Shown here: piece after piece, positions 34,990-47,552 of the stretch
Layout of the letters: every line of letters starts with the position of its first letter
Numbering within the stretch: the stretch's first letter is position 1
Source: Humulus lupulus
Taxonomy: Eukaryota > Streptophyta > Magnoliopsida > Rosales > Cannabaceae
Direction of reading: 5' to 3'
NCBI RefSeq assembly: GCF_963169125.1
Contig: NC_084798.1
Span: 202,053,481-202,117,480 of the forward strand
DNA: 64,000 nt
Program-made: the position numbers and the translations under genes
The notes under the pieces: generated by a model
Databases searched by the model: none
What the model saw: the letters and a program-made list of their open reading frames with translations, nothing else
Told to the model about the DNA's origin: nothing

Positions 34990-36054
34990 GTAATAGTACA
35001 CTGCTGATTGGGCCTAAGCCCTTCGACCAGCGTACAACGCGCTATTGCCGCCCTTGACTAATAAGTCAAGCCCTAAACTAGATATCCAGATACAGATACA
35101 TATAAGCATACTTCAGACAATACAAGTATGCATACATATTAATCGTATAACACTATCAATTAAATGCAAACATAGTAATAACCATGTTCCTTAACGGGGC
35201 CGAGCCCTAGCTACGCAAACCATGCAATCAATCATATAACATTTAGCCAAAACCGGAATATTCAAGTAGGTTTGATCAACAAGCGCAATCATAACTCAAA
35301 CACGTACATTCTCAGTGGCCCGAACCCTATTCATAATTATAATCAACAGCCGGGACAAGCCCTAATCACATATATCACGTATTGGGTGCAGTTTTCTTAC
35401 CTCGGGTCCAAGTATAGCGTAAAATAAGGATGACCCTTGAGAAAGATCCCAATTCCGAGCCCCTAGCGGTAACTTAGTCACAACCATAATATAGGATGCC
35501 ATCAATAACGAGAAAATAAAGGCTTTCGGACCGAGTCCTAGCCTCTGGGACCTCAAGTTCTACTAAAACAGGTAGTAGAATCGATCCCGAGTCCTTAGGT
35601 TTAAATTCGCGTTACTCAAGACCTACAGTGGCCAATACAACCCAGGCGGGCTGCGACTTGCCCCTGACGGCCCCGGCACACCTCCCAGGTTAGAGGCCCC
35701 CTCTTGCCTGGAACTAGGACACAGGTCGCGACCTGCCTTAGAGGGTCGCGGCGCACCCCCGAAGCAGAAACCCCTACTTGGCCTTGGGTTCGCTTAGGCT
35801 GCAGCGCCCCAAGAACAGGTTGTGACCTAAGCCTGCGAACCCAGAATTCCTCTATTTTTCTCCACCCAAAAACCTACCAAAATGTACCCAAATCAATCCT
35901 AGAACAACAATTCAATCCTCAGAACAATACCAGCAACAAAACCCACTCAAAACTCTACCCAAAACTCAAATTCATAACCTTGAGCCTCAAAGCTCAAGAA
36001 CAGACAAACTTAAACAGAAATTCAATGGAAAACAAGGTCTAAAGCTTACCTTAA

Positions 36055-38132
36055 TGTAACACCCTAAATTCAAGCTATAATTTTAGAAAATAAAGATGCT
36101 GAAAAATTAACGTAATAAATCGTAAAAAGTGTTGCCTTCTTTATTGATAATTTAAAATAAATATAACCCGGGTTTAGTAAAAATAAATAATAGTCTTTAC
36201 AATAAAATAAAATTAAAATTAGGCAACATTAAATCATAAAGTTCATAATTTCTCAAGAAAATAACACGCGGCTATATGGCCCCCACATATTCACACCAGT
36301 CTTGCTATTGGGAATTCGCTCGCCACCGGTCATCTAAGGTTAACTTATTCTGCAAAAATAAAAGAAACCAAGCCCAGTAAGGAAAATACACAGCAATTCA
36401 TACAGAAATCAATCATAAACTCACAACAAATAATTTCACATGCAATACTATATTCATAACAGATACCAAGGTCATGATCTATCCTATATCACTGTGATAC
36501 TAAAAAATCACACATAGATCTAGATCATAAATTATATCCTGCAATCATAACATTAGTCATAAACACTTCATAAATAACAAATCATCTAATCACATAGTCT
36601 TAACAATCATAGAATCAGTTCATAACAACATTAATTTATACTAATCATACAAGATCAAAATATATCCTAAGTCATAGGTCATAATCATAGGTTATAATAA
36701 TAAGACAGGTATAAGAAAAAGATAAGTGCTTATATAGGGGTGGAAATTAAGCCCCAGACATAAGTCTGTCACACACTGGACATCAACTTAGGTCCGTCAT
36801 AAAATTTTGGCAACCGAGCCTACCGGACATAAGTCTGTCATACATCATTGGACACCTTAGGTCCAGCCACACTTACCCCTTTATTGTACCTGAAATGTTA
36901 GGTCATACAAAACATAAACTAGGTCATAAACTAAATCTACTTAATTTTCCTTACCTTGAGTGTGGTGCATAGAAACTATACTTGAGTCTGTTATATGCTA
37001 ATCCCGCTTAAAACCCTATTTCATAAACATAATACCATTATTAAAACATAAACTGATAGATCTAAAACTCAAACACAAAACTTAACTATACCTCAACCTT
37101 GATCTTGAAGAAAAACTCTAGATCCTTAAATGCTTGCTTGTAGGGTTTTAATAATAAGAAAGATAACATTGGTTGTGTGGCCTCTTTGCGTACTAGGGTT
37201 TCAAAGATATGAAGAGATGATGGTGATGATGATTTTGGACTTAGGGTTTGTGTTTTGATGGTGGTGCACGACAACAATAGGGAGAGAGTGAGTGTGTGTG
37301 TGTGAGGGTCTCAAGAAGAGCAAGAATGAATGAAAAAAAATGAGAAGGAATAAGCTCTATTTATAGGCTCTCAAAAATCTTAATTTCATTCTAACTATAA
37401 TCTAAATTTAAATTTAAATTTAAATAAAATAGAATCCTAACTTCTATAGAAAATATCTCTAAATGATCTTATATTATTTTTATTAAATAATTGAGGAATA
37501 ATCTAACGTCAAACAATCGAGGAAAAATATCTCAACCTCTATCTACCTAAATCTCGTAACTCTAGACTCACATGTAGTAAAATCAACATAACTGAAGTTG
37601 TACCAGTCTGATTTAAATAATATTTATATCGTTAGAAAGATAATTCAATTATCTACAACTTTTTAGAAATACTATTTTTCCAAAATCATAACATAACTAG
37701 GTAAAAAACAGGTCCAAAATTACAGTATCCTATAGTTACGAAAATTATATTTAATTATCTAAATAACAACCTAATCCACAAATATCTTAACTAACCATAA
37801 AATAACAAACTATAATTCTCTAGCCTGATTTTGAATTTACTAAGCCTAAAATCTTATTGGGCTTTAGGGCTTTATGTAAACTCGATCCAAAATAATTCTT
37901 AATAATACCATAATTAATTTATTCTTACACAATCACTCTTTTTCCCACAAACAATGCTACTAATACCATAAATTTATACTATGCTATAATAATTATAACC
38001 ACTAAATATTTAAAAAAAAACTAAATCTTATTCTATCACCACAACCCATGTTAAATCTATTCTATAAAATAAAGACAACCTATAATCACAAAAATAAAGA
38101 GGTCTAAGAGAAAGGTAACCTCGGTTACTACA
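36055..38132 (-). mobile_element. Solo LTR 3 (related to gypsy A LTR)
   Basis: About 2,078 bp from tgtaacaccc to ggttactaca, flanked by CTTAA (36050-36054) and CTCAA (38133-38137), one mismatch. The middle resembles the gypsy A LTR (tctcgtaactctagactcac, cgttagaaagataattcaat). It also has a pair of internal repeats around gacataagtctgtca (36764 and 36826). No coding region. Confidence 0.83.
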
Positions 38133-38908
38133 CTCAACTAGTAGTTAATGACCCCCTAGCTGTAGCTAAACCAATCCCATAGCTGTAGCTAATCCAATCC
38201 TAAGTTTAGCCCTTCAATTCCCAAGCTTTTAGCCCAAAAATCTCCTTAATTTTCAAGGAATTCACTTTAAAAAGTTGGAACATAATGAGAAAGAGAGAGA
38301 GAGAGAGAGAGAGTTTGTTGGGTGAGTGTCTATGAGAATGCTTGAGTGTTTGTTTTCCTTAAGGCTTAAGTCACTTAAGCGAATCCCGAGGCTCGGGTAC
38401 CAAAAACGTCCCCGAGGAAAAAATGGTCAAAAATCTCCGATATTCCCTCCTAATCTCACTAACTCCAAATATATCCCCAATTATTCATTCCCATTATCTG
38501 ATAACCCGATAATGTATCAGTTAACCACAATACCCCTTGACTCACCTCGAGTCGAGTATTGGGTCCCGTTGTGACTTTCCCGCTAACTTGCTCCCTAGGA
38601 TTGTCTCGTGTCGAGTAACCCAAATAAACCCACATAATAATGTGGTCTCTCACATATATCACATATATGCACATATATACAATTATGCCCATAACGGGCC
38701 AAATTATGAAAATTGCCATTCCAATAAGAAACGGGCCTACATGCATATTTAATACCCCTAAACATGTTTATCTAGTCATATTATCATATAACTCACATAA
38801 TCACATAATTATACACAAATATAGCATATAAGCATATAATTCCATAAATTGCCATCCCAGCCCCCTAATCAAGGGCATAAGCCTTATTAGGTAATTTGGG
38901 ACGTTACA

Positions 38909-38945
38909 CCGATGGTGATAGTGAAGATTATTATAGTGATGATTA
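38909..38945 (+). pseudogene. Acidic C-terminus of CACTA-1 tnp2-like protein
   Basis: Just right of solo LTR 1 the plus strand reads DGDSEDYYSDD and a stop at 38943-38945. It continues the glutamate-rich frame that ends at 32013. Acidic tails of this kind also close the CACTA-2 copy (53223-53317). Confidence 0.7.
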
Positions 38946-39051
38946 AGTGGTAAATTTATAATATGTTGAAGTAATTATGTTTTACAATAATTGATTATTA
39001 TAGATATTATGTTTAGTATAAATGTAATTTTAATATCTATATTTTTTAGAT

Positions 39052-40287
39052 ATGGCTGACATTATTGCTCAATCTCACAGGGGTGATGGTGGAGGATGCG
39101 ATCCTCCACGTGGACCGTCAGATATCCTGGCTGATTGTGAATGAAGTAATACATTACACATTGATACACTCCTTAAATTTTAACAGTTAATACATATTAA
39201 TTTAAAATTACTAAATTTGCATAATATAGCACCTCCAAACAAGCATGGACGCCACAAAAAACCCGAGAAAAAAGGGAAAAGTTGGGGCGTCCTCTCCCAC
39301 TTGAGTGGGACATGCATAAAGAGATCGAAGATTATAGCTCAAATTTCTCAAGAGAGCTGGGATTACTTGTTCGACAATACACAGATCCAGATTGTACTCA
39401 ATGGTCACAAGTACCAAATGCCTCCAAAGAAAGAATACTTGCACATCTGGAGGTAATTCATTTCTATATTTATGTTAATTTTATTCAATTATATATCATA
39501 TTTACTAATAAATGTTTGTAATTTAGGATGATTAGTTTGATATCGGGCGTACCAGATATGGACAAGGGCACATGCCTGGGAACTTGAGAGGCATTGATAC
39601 ATCATGTGCCAAAAAGTATTTTGATTGGAAGTACAATATTAAGGAACATTTAACGATTAATGAGCTAGAAAATTGTTATAGTGGTTGCACCATTTCGCAA
39701 TCACAAAAGGCCATTGAATTTTTCTGACGCCCAGAAATTATGGTATTAGTTTCTTGCTGAACTTAACTCTCTTAATTATATATACTACTAAAAGAAACTT
39801 TTGCAGAAACATTCTGGGGTCAACAAGGAAAATAGGAAGAAACTAAAAGAGATCAGCTATGGAGGTTATCGGTCAATCTCAGCGTTGCGCTACAAAAAAG
39901 TGAGTTAATTAATTATTTTTATGTTTTTATTTCTTATTCATGTTTGATTATTTAAAAAAAATGTACGTGACAGCGCAATTTAGAGACTGGGCAACTTGAG
40001 CCAATCCCGGATAGCTGGATGGATACTCACCATAAATCAAGCACAGGGTGGGTGACAGAAACAACAAAACAAACCTGGGTATGTTAAGTTTTTTTTTAAC
40101 ATTTTTCAAATTTTTAATTGTTTATTTACAATACATAATTACATTATATATTGTATCATAGGATCAATTATGTGCATATCGCAACACACAGCAGACACAG
40201 TCAACTGATACTGAGAGTTCCACACCAACTTCAAGCGCGCCTGAAGATGACGACTTGTCTTTGGTACAAATTGTCTTCGAAAGATGA
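39052..40287 (+). pseudogene. CACTA-1 tnpA-like gene (Transposase_24 / plant En-Spm type)
   Basis: Multi-exon. Exon 1 from ATG 39052 reads MADIIAQSHRGDGGG, homologous to the CACTA-2 start at 53516. Exon 2 (39225-39452) gives EWDMHKEIEDYSSNFSRELG and a frameshift at its front. Exon 3 (39530-39750) gives GHMPGNLRGIDTSCAKKYFD. Exon 4 (39807-39900) gives KENRKKLKEISYGGYRSIS, exon 5 (39974-40078) gives PDSWMDTHHKSSTGWV, and exon 6 (40162-40287) ends SLVQIVFER plus stop. The short C-terminus suggests that the gene is cut by the start of CACTA-2 five bases later. In the En/Spm system the tnpA product binds subterminal repeats (family knowledge); here this is inference. Confidence 0.82.
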
Positions 40288-40305
40288 TGTGCACCATAAG
40301 AAAAA

Positions 40306-41135
40306 GACTCTACAACGATGACATCTATTGCTGTCGCTGTATGTAGTCGAAATCCACGAAAAATTATTTATTTTTATTTTATTAAAAAAATAAGCTACAG
40401 CGACGACGTTGCTGTAGGGTCGTGAACAACACACAACCAGGTCCTCCAAATTCTTGGTACCATACAGCGAAGACTTTGAGGGTTTCAGGAATTTCGAGGA
40501 AACAAGAGGTGGGAACTGGCTCTACAGCGACGACATGTCGTCACCATAGGGTCTTCGTCGAAAAAAAGAGGAAAATATGTTTGTATATAGAGAAGACCTG
40601 TCGTTGCTGTAGGATGGGGAGGGAACTCAACCGCCCAGAGTTGGTTGCCTATTTGAACCCCCTATAGCGACGACTTGTCGTCGCTGTAGAGTCATCGTGG
40701 AAAAAAAGGATGGAAATATGTTATTCTAGAGCGACGACATGTCGTCACTGTAGGATAGGCAGGGAACTTAACCGCCAAGAGTTGATTGCCTATTTCCACT
40801 CCCTATGGCGACGACATGTCATCACTATAGAGTCTAATTTAATCCATTGGTCAGTTATTTTGCACTCTATAGCAACGACATGTCGTCGCAATTGGGCCCA
40901 AAAAATGTGGGAAAGTGAACCTCCAAAAAATTTAAGTCAAATTTTACTGCTTATAGCAACGACATGTCGTCACTGTAGGGTAGACATGTAGCACGTGGCA
41001 GGATTCGTGTACTATTCACTATCCTACATCAACGACATGTCGTCGTTGTAGGGTCTCACCATTTGAGTGAAACGGTGTGTTTGATATCAATGACGATTGT
41101 TTATTACCAATAGCAACGACATGTCATTGCTATAG
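40306..41135. repeat. CACTA-2 left subterminal palindromic repeats
   Basis: About ten copies of a dyad with consensus GCGACGACATGTCGTCGC bounded by CTA and TAG (for example at 40393, 40521, 40670, 40728, 40805, 40868, 40953, 41023, 41110), spaced about 60-90 bp. Some units belong to larger duplicated segments (gttgcctatttg and ttgcctatttcc). Subterminal repeats of this sort are the binding sites of the tnpA product in En/Spm elements. Confidence 0.88.
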
Positions 41136-42302
41136 AACCCTTCGATATATCTCCGAACACGAGCCTTTCATCTCCATTTTCTCAAAAACTCTTAACTTTC
41201 AGAGTCTTTCTCCTCCGCCTCAGATCGTTACAGGATGCCTCCCCATCCCATTTTTTTGCCATTTTTTCGTGAGGTTCATGAATCCATACAATGTTCTTTC
41301 TATTGTGCCCTTAAAATTGTAGATTTTTTTTAATATATGTGTTGTATTTTGTATAAATGGGTTTTTGTTTTTCTTTTCAGATTCCATTGGAGCCCGAGCC
41401 CAAGCTCTTGCCTTTGGATAACTCCCCAACATGATCCCTTAGGTATTGTTTTAAATTTTGTATTGTTTTTATTTTGTAATTGATTAATGTATTGATAAAA
41501 TGTTAAATTATGTTTTCAAATTGTGTAATTAGTTATTCTAGATATTGTTAATTTATTTTTTTCATTTCAGATTTGTATGTTAGTTAATTTGATTATATTT
41601 GTATTTTTTTAAAAAAATATTGTGTGATTGATTAATGGTTAAATTATGTTTTTCATTGGGTAATTGGTTATTTTAGATAGCGTTGAATTTTTTTTTATTT
41701 TAGATTTGTATTGTTAATTTAATTATTTTTTTTATTTTTAATTTATTTTATGTTAATTTAATTTAATCAAATGTTATGTTATCAAAAATGTATGATAGGT
41801 TAGATATATGTATATAAATGTGAAGATGTTTATATGTATATAAATGTGAATATGAATTATATTATAGTTTTCTATTGTCTGGAAGGTTAGATTAATATAA
41901 TTAGATGTTTATAATATATGTATGTTCTGGGACTAGTTTATATGTATTTATGCAGATTTTAAATTTTGGGATAGGCTAGATTACAACCGTTATGTTGACA
42001 AATTTTTTGTAGATTTAGAATATATAAGTATTACAAAGTAGTTTTAAAACTAGTGTGAATAAAATTTTTAATTAATAAATTTTAATGCAATTAAAAAAAT
42101 TATATAGTGAAAATTAAAATAATAATTTTACAAGTATAAAACTTTATTATTATTTTTTTTATAAAATAAGTAGAAATTAAAATAATAATCTTTAATGGTA
42201 AATCAATAAATTTAAAATTAAATGTTTGTTTATTTAATTAAATTTATAATATATTCATAAAATTTGATAATATATGTAGATAAAATGGGTAATTAAGTTA
42301 AC
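41136..42302 (+). other. CACTA-2 5' leader and AT-rich first intron (left part)
   Basis: 41160-41230 is C/T-rich with tctttctcctccgcc, like the leader of CACTA-1, then a pale short exon and donor-like gtattg near 41442. The rest is very AT-rich with no frame. It continues at 52655 after gypsy X. Confidence 0.5.
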
Positions 42303-42307
42303 TATAC

Positions 42308-43942
42308 TGTAACGTCTTACTTCCTTAGAGTCGTTACTATGTGAGTTAAAAATGTGACAGTAGCTCGCTAATCGAGATTTTAAGTTAAAAGTGTAACTAA
42401 ACTAAAATAAAAGTTGTTTAAAGACATTAAGTATGAAAATGTAGTCATTCATTGAAATCATAAAGAGTTGTACATTTGGAATCCCAAAATACTGTTTAGA
42501 AAATACTTTACAACACAAAATTATAGTTAAGGTCGACCTAAGCGGCAAATCAACCCATATATTACATCTTCCCAAAACAACCCTGGCCGTGGCAGCCAGG
42601 TAGGTTGAACATGTACCCGTCGCTCCACGCTCTCCGTACTCATGGTTGATCGACCTTTCCTTTGCCCTTACTTGCACCATAGAGCACCCATGAGCCAAAG
42701 CCCAGCAAGAAAACTCAACACAGAGCATATAACATATATATGACAATCCACAATATATAACAAACAGCCAACCTAAACATATAGCGGCCAGCGCTGACCC
42801 AAGCACTTACCAAGCCCTGGGTTCGTGGTCTTCACCGAGAGGGTGGCTCCTGCACCCTAGGAGGGTCTTGGCCTAAAGGCCTACACTCAACGTGCACAAC
42901 GCTGAATCCCGGGCCCTTGCCGTACTTGGCTTCCTTTCATTCTCAGCCTTCGTTGTTCCTAGCCTTCATCGTTCAGTCACAAATATGCATCACATAGCAC
43001 AATATCAACAGATAATTAAACACACACTTAATATAACTATTAGGGCCATGCCCTGCTCTATGGGTACAACAGTTTTCTTACCTGTGTCCCGAGCTATCTT
43101 TGCACCGCCATCACGAGCACAGTCCCCTAACCCGAGCTTCTTTGAAAACCTAGTCACAATGTATTCATAACTACCATCCATCAAGTTTTAAACCAATAAA
43201 TAATGTCGGAATATAAATCTAGCCTTCGGGACCATGGATTCTACCAATCCAAGTAGTAAAATCCTTCTGGAGCCTTAACGTTTAAGTTCCCAAGCTAAAA
43301 ACCTTCAAACATCCATTATTTTGCATTTGAGCTACGGCCCAACCCCTTAAGGGTCGCGACACGCTCAAGTCAGAGGAAAAATGCCTCTTTGCTGAGGGAC
43401 ATGGGTCGCGGCGTGCTACACCTTGCACCGTGGTGCGCCTAGGCAAACGGGGGCTTTCCAGCCTCTTCGACACACACGGGTCGTGGCGCCTAAAGAAATG
43501 GGTCACGACTCAAGCCTCCAAACCCAGAAAATCAAACTATTTCTTGTGTTTTCCTTGAGCCTAAGCCCCAAATTTACACCCCAATCATAAACCCAACTTA
43601 GATTAAAGCCTACAATTCTCTTTCACATAACCTAAACATCACAAAAAAACCACAAACAATTCCTCGCACTCATCAAACATCCAAAATCAAACTTAAATTG
43701 AACTCTCATGAAAACCTCTAATCTCTGCAGAATTCAACATGAAGATCAAGTCCAAGAGCTTACCTTTGAATTGTACTCGACCCTGAGCTGATTTCCCAAG
43801 TCTTCAAGCTTCCAATCTACCAATTCTCTAGCCAAAATCCTCAAGGTTTCTCCAAAATTCTCAAGCACCAAAGATAGGGAGTGAGAACCGACTGAGAGAG
43901 AAATCTTGAGAGCTTTTTTTTTTCTTTCCTTCTGTTCCTTCT
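42308..43942 (-). repeat. Gypsy X 3' LTR, truncated
   Basis: Plus-strand start tgtaacgtcttac, matching the 5' LTR from 48554. The match ends at ttccttctgttccttct, where reverse transcriptase sequence takes over. It contains the cassette at 42667-42715 and a GC-rich block at 43340-43510. Confidence 0.9.
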
Positions 43943-43943
43943 A

Positions 43944-44438
43944 AAGTCCATACCTCATGCGAAAAGTAGTCTTTGGTATGTCCTCCTTTCTAATCCTTAA
44001 CTGGTGGTAGCCTGACCGAAGATCAATCTTAGAGAACACGGTCTTTCCCTGTAGCTGGTCAAACAAGTCATCAATCCTAGGTAGTGGGTACTTGTTCTTA
44101 ATGGTCCACTTGTTTAGCTCTCTGTAGTCAATACACATCCTTAAAGATCCATCCTTCTTCTTGAGGAACAACACCGGAGCACCCCATGGCGAATAACACG
44201 GTCTGATGAATCCCAAATCCAGTAACTCTTGCAAATAAATCTCCAGTTCCTTCAACTCTACTGAAGCCATTCTATAAGGTGTCCTAGATACTGGCTCTGC
44301 CCCTGGCACCAACTTTATCACAAACTCGATCTCTCGGTGTGGCGGAAACCCTGACAAGTTTGCGGGGAATAAATCAGGAAACTCACATACTAGTTTGGTA
44401 TCCTTCAGTCCAACCGAGATAACTCTAGTAGTATCCAC
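43944..44438 (-). pseudogene. Gypsy X reverse transcriptase, N-terminal part
   Basis: An open frame of 165 residues covering [77 protein letters not shown] and [15 protein letters not shown], ending FRMRYGL at the deletion join. The first palm aspartate is present. The YxDD box, RNase H and integrase are missing because of the deletion. The sequence is otherwise clean, so the deletion and not slow decay removed function. Confidence 0.9.
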
Positions 44439-44499
44439 AATGTTTTCTAGGAATCCTATGCAACCCTCCTACATCAAGTCTCTAGCCTTCAGGGCCGAA

Positions 44500-44916
44500 A
44501 TAATGGGTACTCGCAATCCACTCACTGTCCACAAAGTTACCTCCCCTTCCGGTTCAAAGGTCACCATTCTGCGATTTCAGTCAATCTTCGTCCCACACTT
44601 CAATAACCAATCCATCCCTAGGATCATATCAAAGTTATCCATCGCTAACTCAATCAGATCCATAGACAACACCCTACTATCTATCTCTACTGGCAATGCT
44701 CTAACCCATCTCCTAGAGATTACCAGTTCCCCAGTTGGCAACAAAGTCTGAAACCCTAGCATACAAATCACTAGGTTTACACATCTGAACTATCTCTCTA
44801 GCATAAACAAATGAATGAGTAGCCCCTGAGTCAATCAATGCAGTAAAAGAAGAACCAGCAATAGAAATCTGACTTGTCACAACCGAGGGGCTAGCCTTAG
44901 CCTCAGTATAGGTCAA
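44500..44916 (-). pseudogene. Gypsy X aspartic protease
   Basis: Two overlapping frames: FTALIDSGATHSFVYA (DSGA catalytic motif intact, 44713-44916), then in the next frame LELAMDNFDMILGMDWLLK-like sequence (44577-44771). One frameshift near 44760 separates the halves. Standard gypsy protease between the zinc knuckle and reverse transcriptase. Confidence 0.85.
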
Positions 44917-44949
44917 GGTAAATACTCTGGCAGGAGTGAGACTGTCGCT

Positions 44950-45364
44950 CTATTTCAGCTCTTCCTTCCTGGCTTGTGGGCAGTCCTTCCTCAAATGAAT
45001 GATGCTCACACAAGTAAATCAAGCCTTGATCCTGCACTCACCCTGATATCGTTGTCTACACCGAGTACACACTAGGAAACTCCTCTAGCTGTCTCCCCCG
45101 CCCGAACGACCACTAAAAGCACCCTGTGCCCTCCTATCTAATCCAGGAGGAATGAAAGATTCTAGGGCCTTTCTCTTCTACTCACTGGGGCCACTACCCC
45201 GACTAGGTCCAATAGAAAGAGGCACCATCCTCCGAGTATCACGCCTAGCAGCGCCCGCTCTCCATATCTGGTCCCCGACCCCCTCAGCCGTAAGGTCCTT
45301 GTCCACTACCTGTGCATAATTGGTAGTCCCTGAATCCAGAGTTATCTTAACGTCACGGGTGATC
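44950..45364 (-). pseudogene. Gypsy X gag C-terminus with decayed zinc knuckle
   Basis: 45178-45364 carries WRAGAARRDTRRMVPLSIG and then a stop. Near 45000-45075 the frame reads CTRCRQRYQGECR (histidine changed to tyrosine) and later HLRKDCPQARKEEL, where the second knuckle should be. It is continuous with the gag N-terminal part once the solo LTR is set aside. Confidence 0.75.
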
Positions 45365-45369
45365 ATGAC

Positions 45370-47547
45370 TGTAGCGTCCCAAATTTGATAATAAGGCTTA
45401 GGGCCTTGATTAGCATGCCTGGAGGGCAATAAGTGATTTATTATCTTAATGTGTGAATTTGATGAATATGTGATTAGAGATGCATGTTTAGGTGAATTAA
45501 ATATGCATGTGGGCCCCGTCTGGTTTTTAGGGGGCATGTCTGTAATTTTAGCTCGTTGAGGGCATAAATGCGATATTTGTAATTATTGTGATATATTTGT
45601 GATATATCTGTGTTGCACGATCCAAGACAGTCTTAGGGAGCGGGTAGCTAGAAAGTCACAACGAGGTCGAATACCCGACTCGGGGCGAGTCAATGGGTAT
45701 TTCGGGCATTAGACGTTTTATGGGGTTATCGGGTTATGAAAATAAATATTTGGAGATATATTTGAATTTAGAACGTTTAGGAGGGAATGGCGGGGAAATT
45801 TACCATTTTTCCCTCGGAGATGTTTTTGGTACCCCAAGCCTTTAAGGTAACCTTAGAGACTTAAGTAAAACAAAACTTGGAAGCAATCAGAAATTAGTGA
45901 ACCGACCCAAACCTTTCTTCTCTCTCTTTTGTTTTCTCTCAACCTTACCAAGGGGAAACTTTGAGGAGATTAAGCTAGGAAATTCAGAATTCAAGGTTGG
46001 AGCTTAGGGGGATTGAAGCTTGGAGCTTAGGAGATTAACTCAGAGATTTAACTAAGCAAAGGTAAGCTTTTAAACTTGATGAATTATGTTGATTTTCTGC
46101 TAGTATTTCATAGTTATGCATGTGAGCTAGGTGAAGAATCATTTCTGAGTTTTAAATGAGTTTTGGGATTAATTCTTGTTAGGTTTTGTTGCTAAGATTG
46201 TGGTAGAACTTCTGTGATGATTAGCTTGAATTGTTGGGTTGATTTTGGGGTAAATTGGCTTGGTTTTGGTGGATAAAATGGAGGATTTTTCTGGGTTCAA
46301 AAGGTCGGGTCGCGGCATTGTTCTTGCTGAGCCGCGATCCTCTAGAACAAATTGGAGGCTAGGATGCAGGGCGGGTCGCGGCATGGGTTGGTTTGGACCG
46401 CGGCACGCCTGCCCTGTTTTGGGGTTGGGGGTTTCTGGTTGAGGCAGTCCGCGGCATGGGCTCATGGGGCCGCGAAACTTAGTGTGTTTTTGGACCCTAA
46501 GGAGGTTTTAGGCTCGGGAAACCAAAAGTTAAGGCTCGGGATGGATTTTATCACCTGGATTGATAGAATTCAAGGTCCCGAAGACTAGAATTATGACCAA
46601 AGATATTTAATGGATTAGAACTTGATGGATGGATATTGTTGATGCGTTGTGGCTAGGGTTTCAGCGAGGCTAAGACTAGGGGACTGTGCTCGGGACATCA
46701 GTGCTTGGAAAGCTCGGAACACAGGTAAGAAAACTGTTGTACCCGTAGAGCAGGGCAAGGCCCTATAGTTTGTGTTGCAGGGGACAACCCTATATGATTG
46801 TGTTGCAAGGCGTAGCCCCATTGATTATGTTTATACGTGTTTAAGTTTTTGTTTGATTATGCTATGTGTGCATATATGTGAATGAATGACAATAGCCGGT
46901 AATGGCGAAGGCCGAGAACGGCAAGGGCTGGGAACGGCAAAGGCCGAGTACGGCAAGGGGCGGTTAAGCCCACGAAGTACGAGTTGTTAGGGTGAGACCT
47001 ATAGGATACCTGGGATATCCTCACAGTGTAGACCGCGAACCCAGAGCCTGGTAAAGCATCTGGGATGGCATGGTCGTATGTGTTTTGCCTGTTGGCAGGT
47101 TGATTATATGTTGAATGATAGATGTGCGTATGTTATTTTCTTGTGTGGAGTTTTCTTGCTGGGCTTTGGCTCACGGGTGCTCTATGGTGCAGGTAAGGGC
47201 AAAAGGGAAAGCTGACCAACCATGATTACAGAGAGCATGAAGCGACGCATACATGTTTGGCCTGCCTGGCTGCCACGGCCAGGGTATTTTTTTGGGAGAT
47301 GTTCGTATTAAACTTAGTTTTGTCGTTTAGTCGACTTTAATTATATTTTTGAGTTGTAAATATTTCTAAATAGTATTTTGGATCCCAAATGTTAAACGCT
47401 TTATAATTTTCAATGAATGGATGTATTTTCAAATTATGTGACTTTGTTTATGGTTTAACTACACGTTTGTCTTAAAACCTCGATTAGCGAGTCAATTGCA
47501 CGTTTATAACTCACTTAGTAACGGCTCTAAGGAGGTAGGGAATTACA
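45370..47547 (+). mobile_element. Solo LTR of the gypsy X family, inserted in gypsy X gag in reverse
   Basis: 2,178 bp from tgtagcgtccc to gtagggaattaca, with a perfect ATGAC duplication (45365-45369, 47548-47552). It aligns with the reverse complement of the gypsy X LTRs, so a family member jumped into its relative in the opposite orientation and then lost its body. It holds the cassette at 47151-47199 and GC-rich dyads at 46300-46480. Confidence 0.93.
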
Positions 47548-47552
47548 ATGAC

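Larger units (their letters stand above)
32014..38908 (-). mobile_element. Solo LTR 1 (gypsy type), interrupted by solo LTRs 2 and 3
   Basis: Outer edges: tggaacatcc at 32014 (eroded from TGTAACGCCC, as the nested copy shows) and gggacgttaca at 38908, flanked by CCAAT on the left (32009-32013) and CCGAT on the right (38909-38913). Removing the nested insertions leaves about 2.5 kb with no gag-pol, colinear with solo LTR 2, so this is an LTR left by recombination between two LTRs. Segments: 32014-32719, 34995-36054 and 38138-38908. It splits the acidic tail of the CACTA-1 tnp2 gene. Confidence 0.82.

Noticed and set aside
38293..38314. GA microsatellite (also at 52010-52028) as a regulatory GAGA element
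   Set aside because: Simple repeat inside LTR leaders, variable in length between LTR copies; no support for a function.
45178..45537. 119-residue minus-strand frame read as one protein
   Set aside because: Its first half is LTR sequence past the insertion point at 45370; only the part below 45365 is gag.
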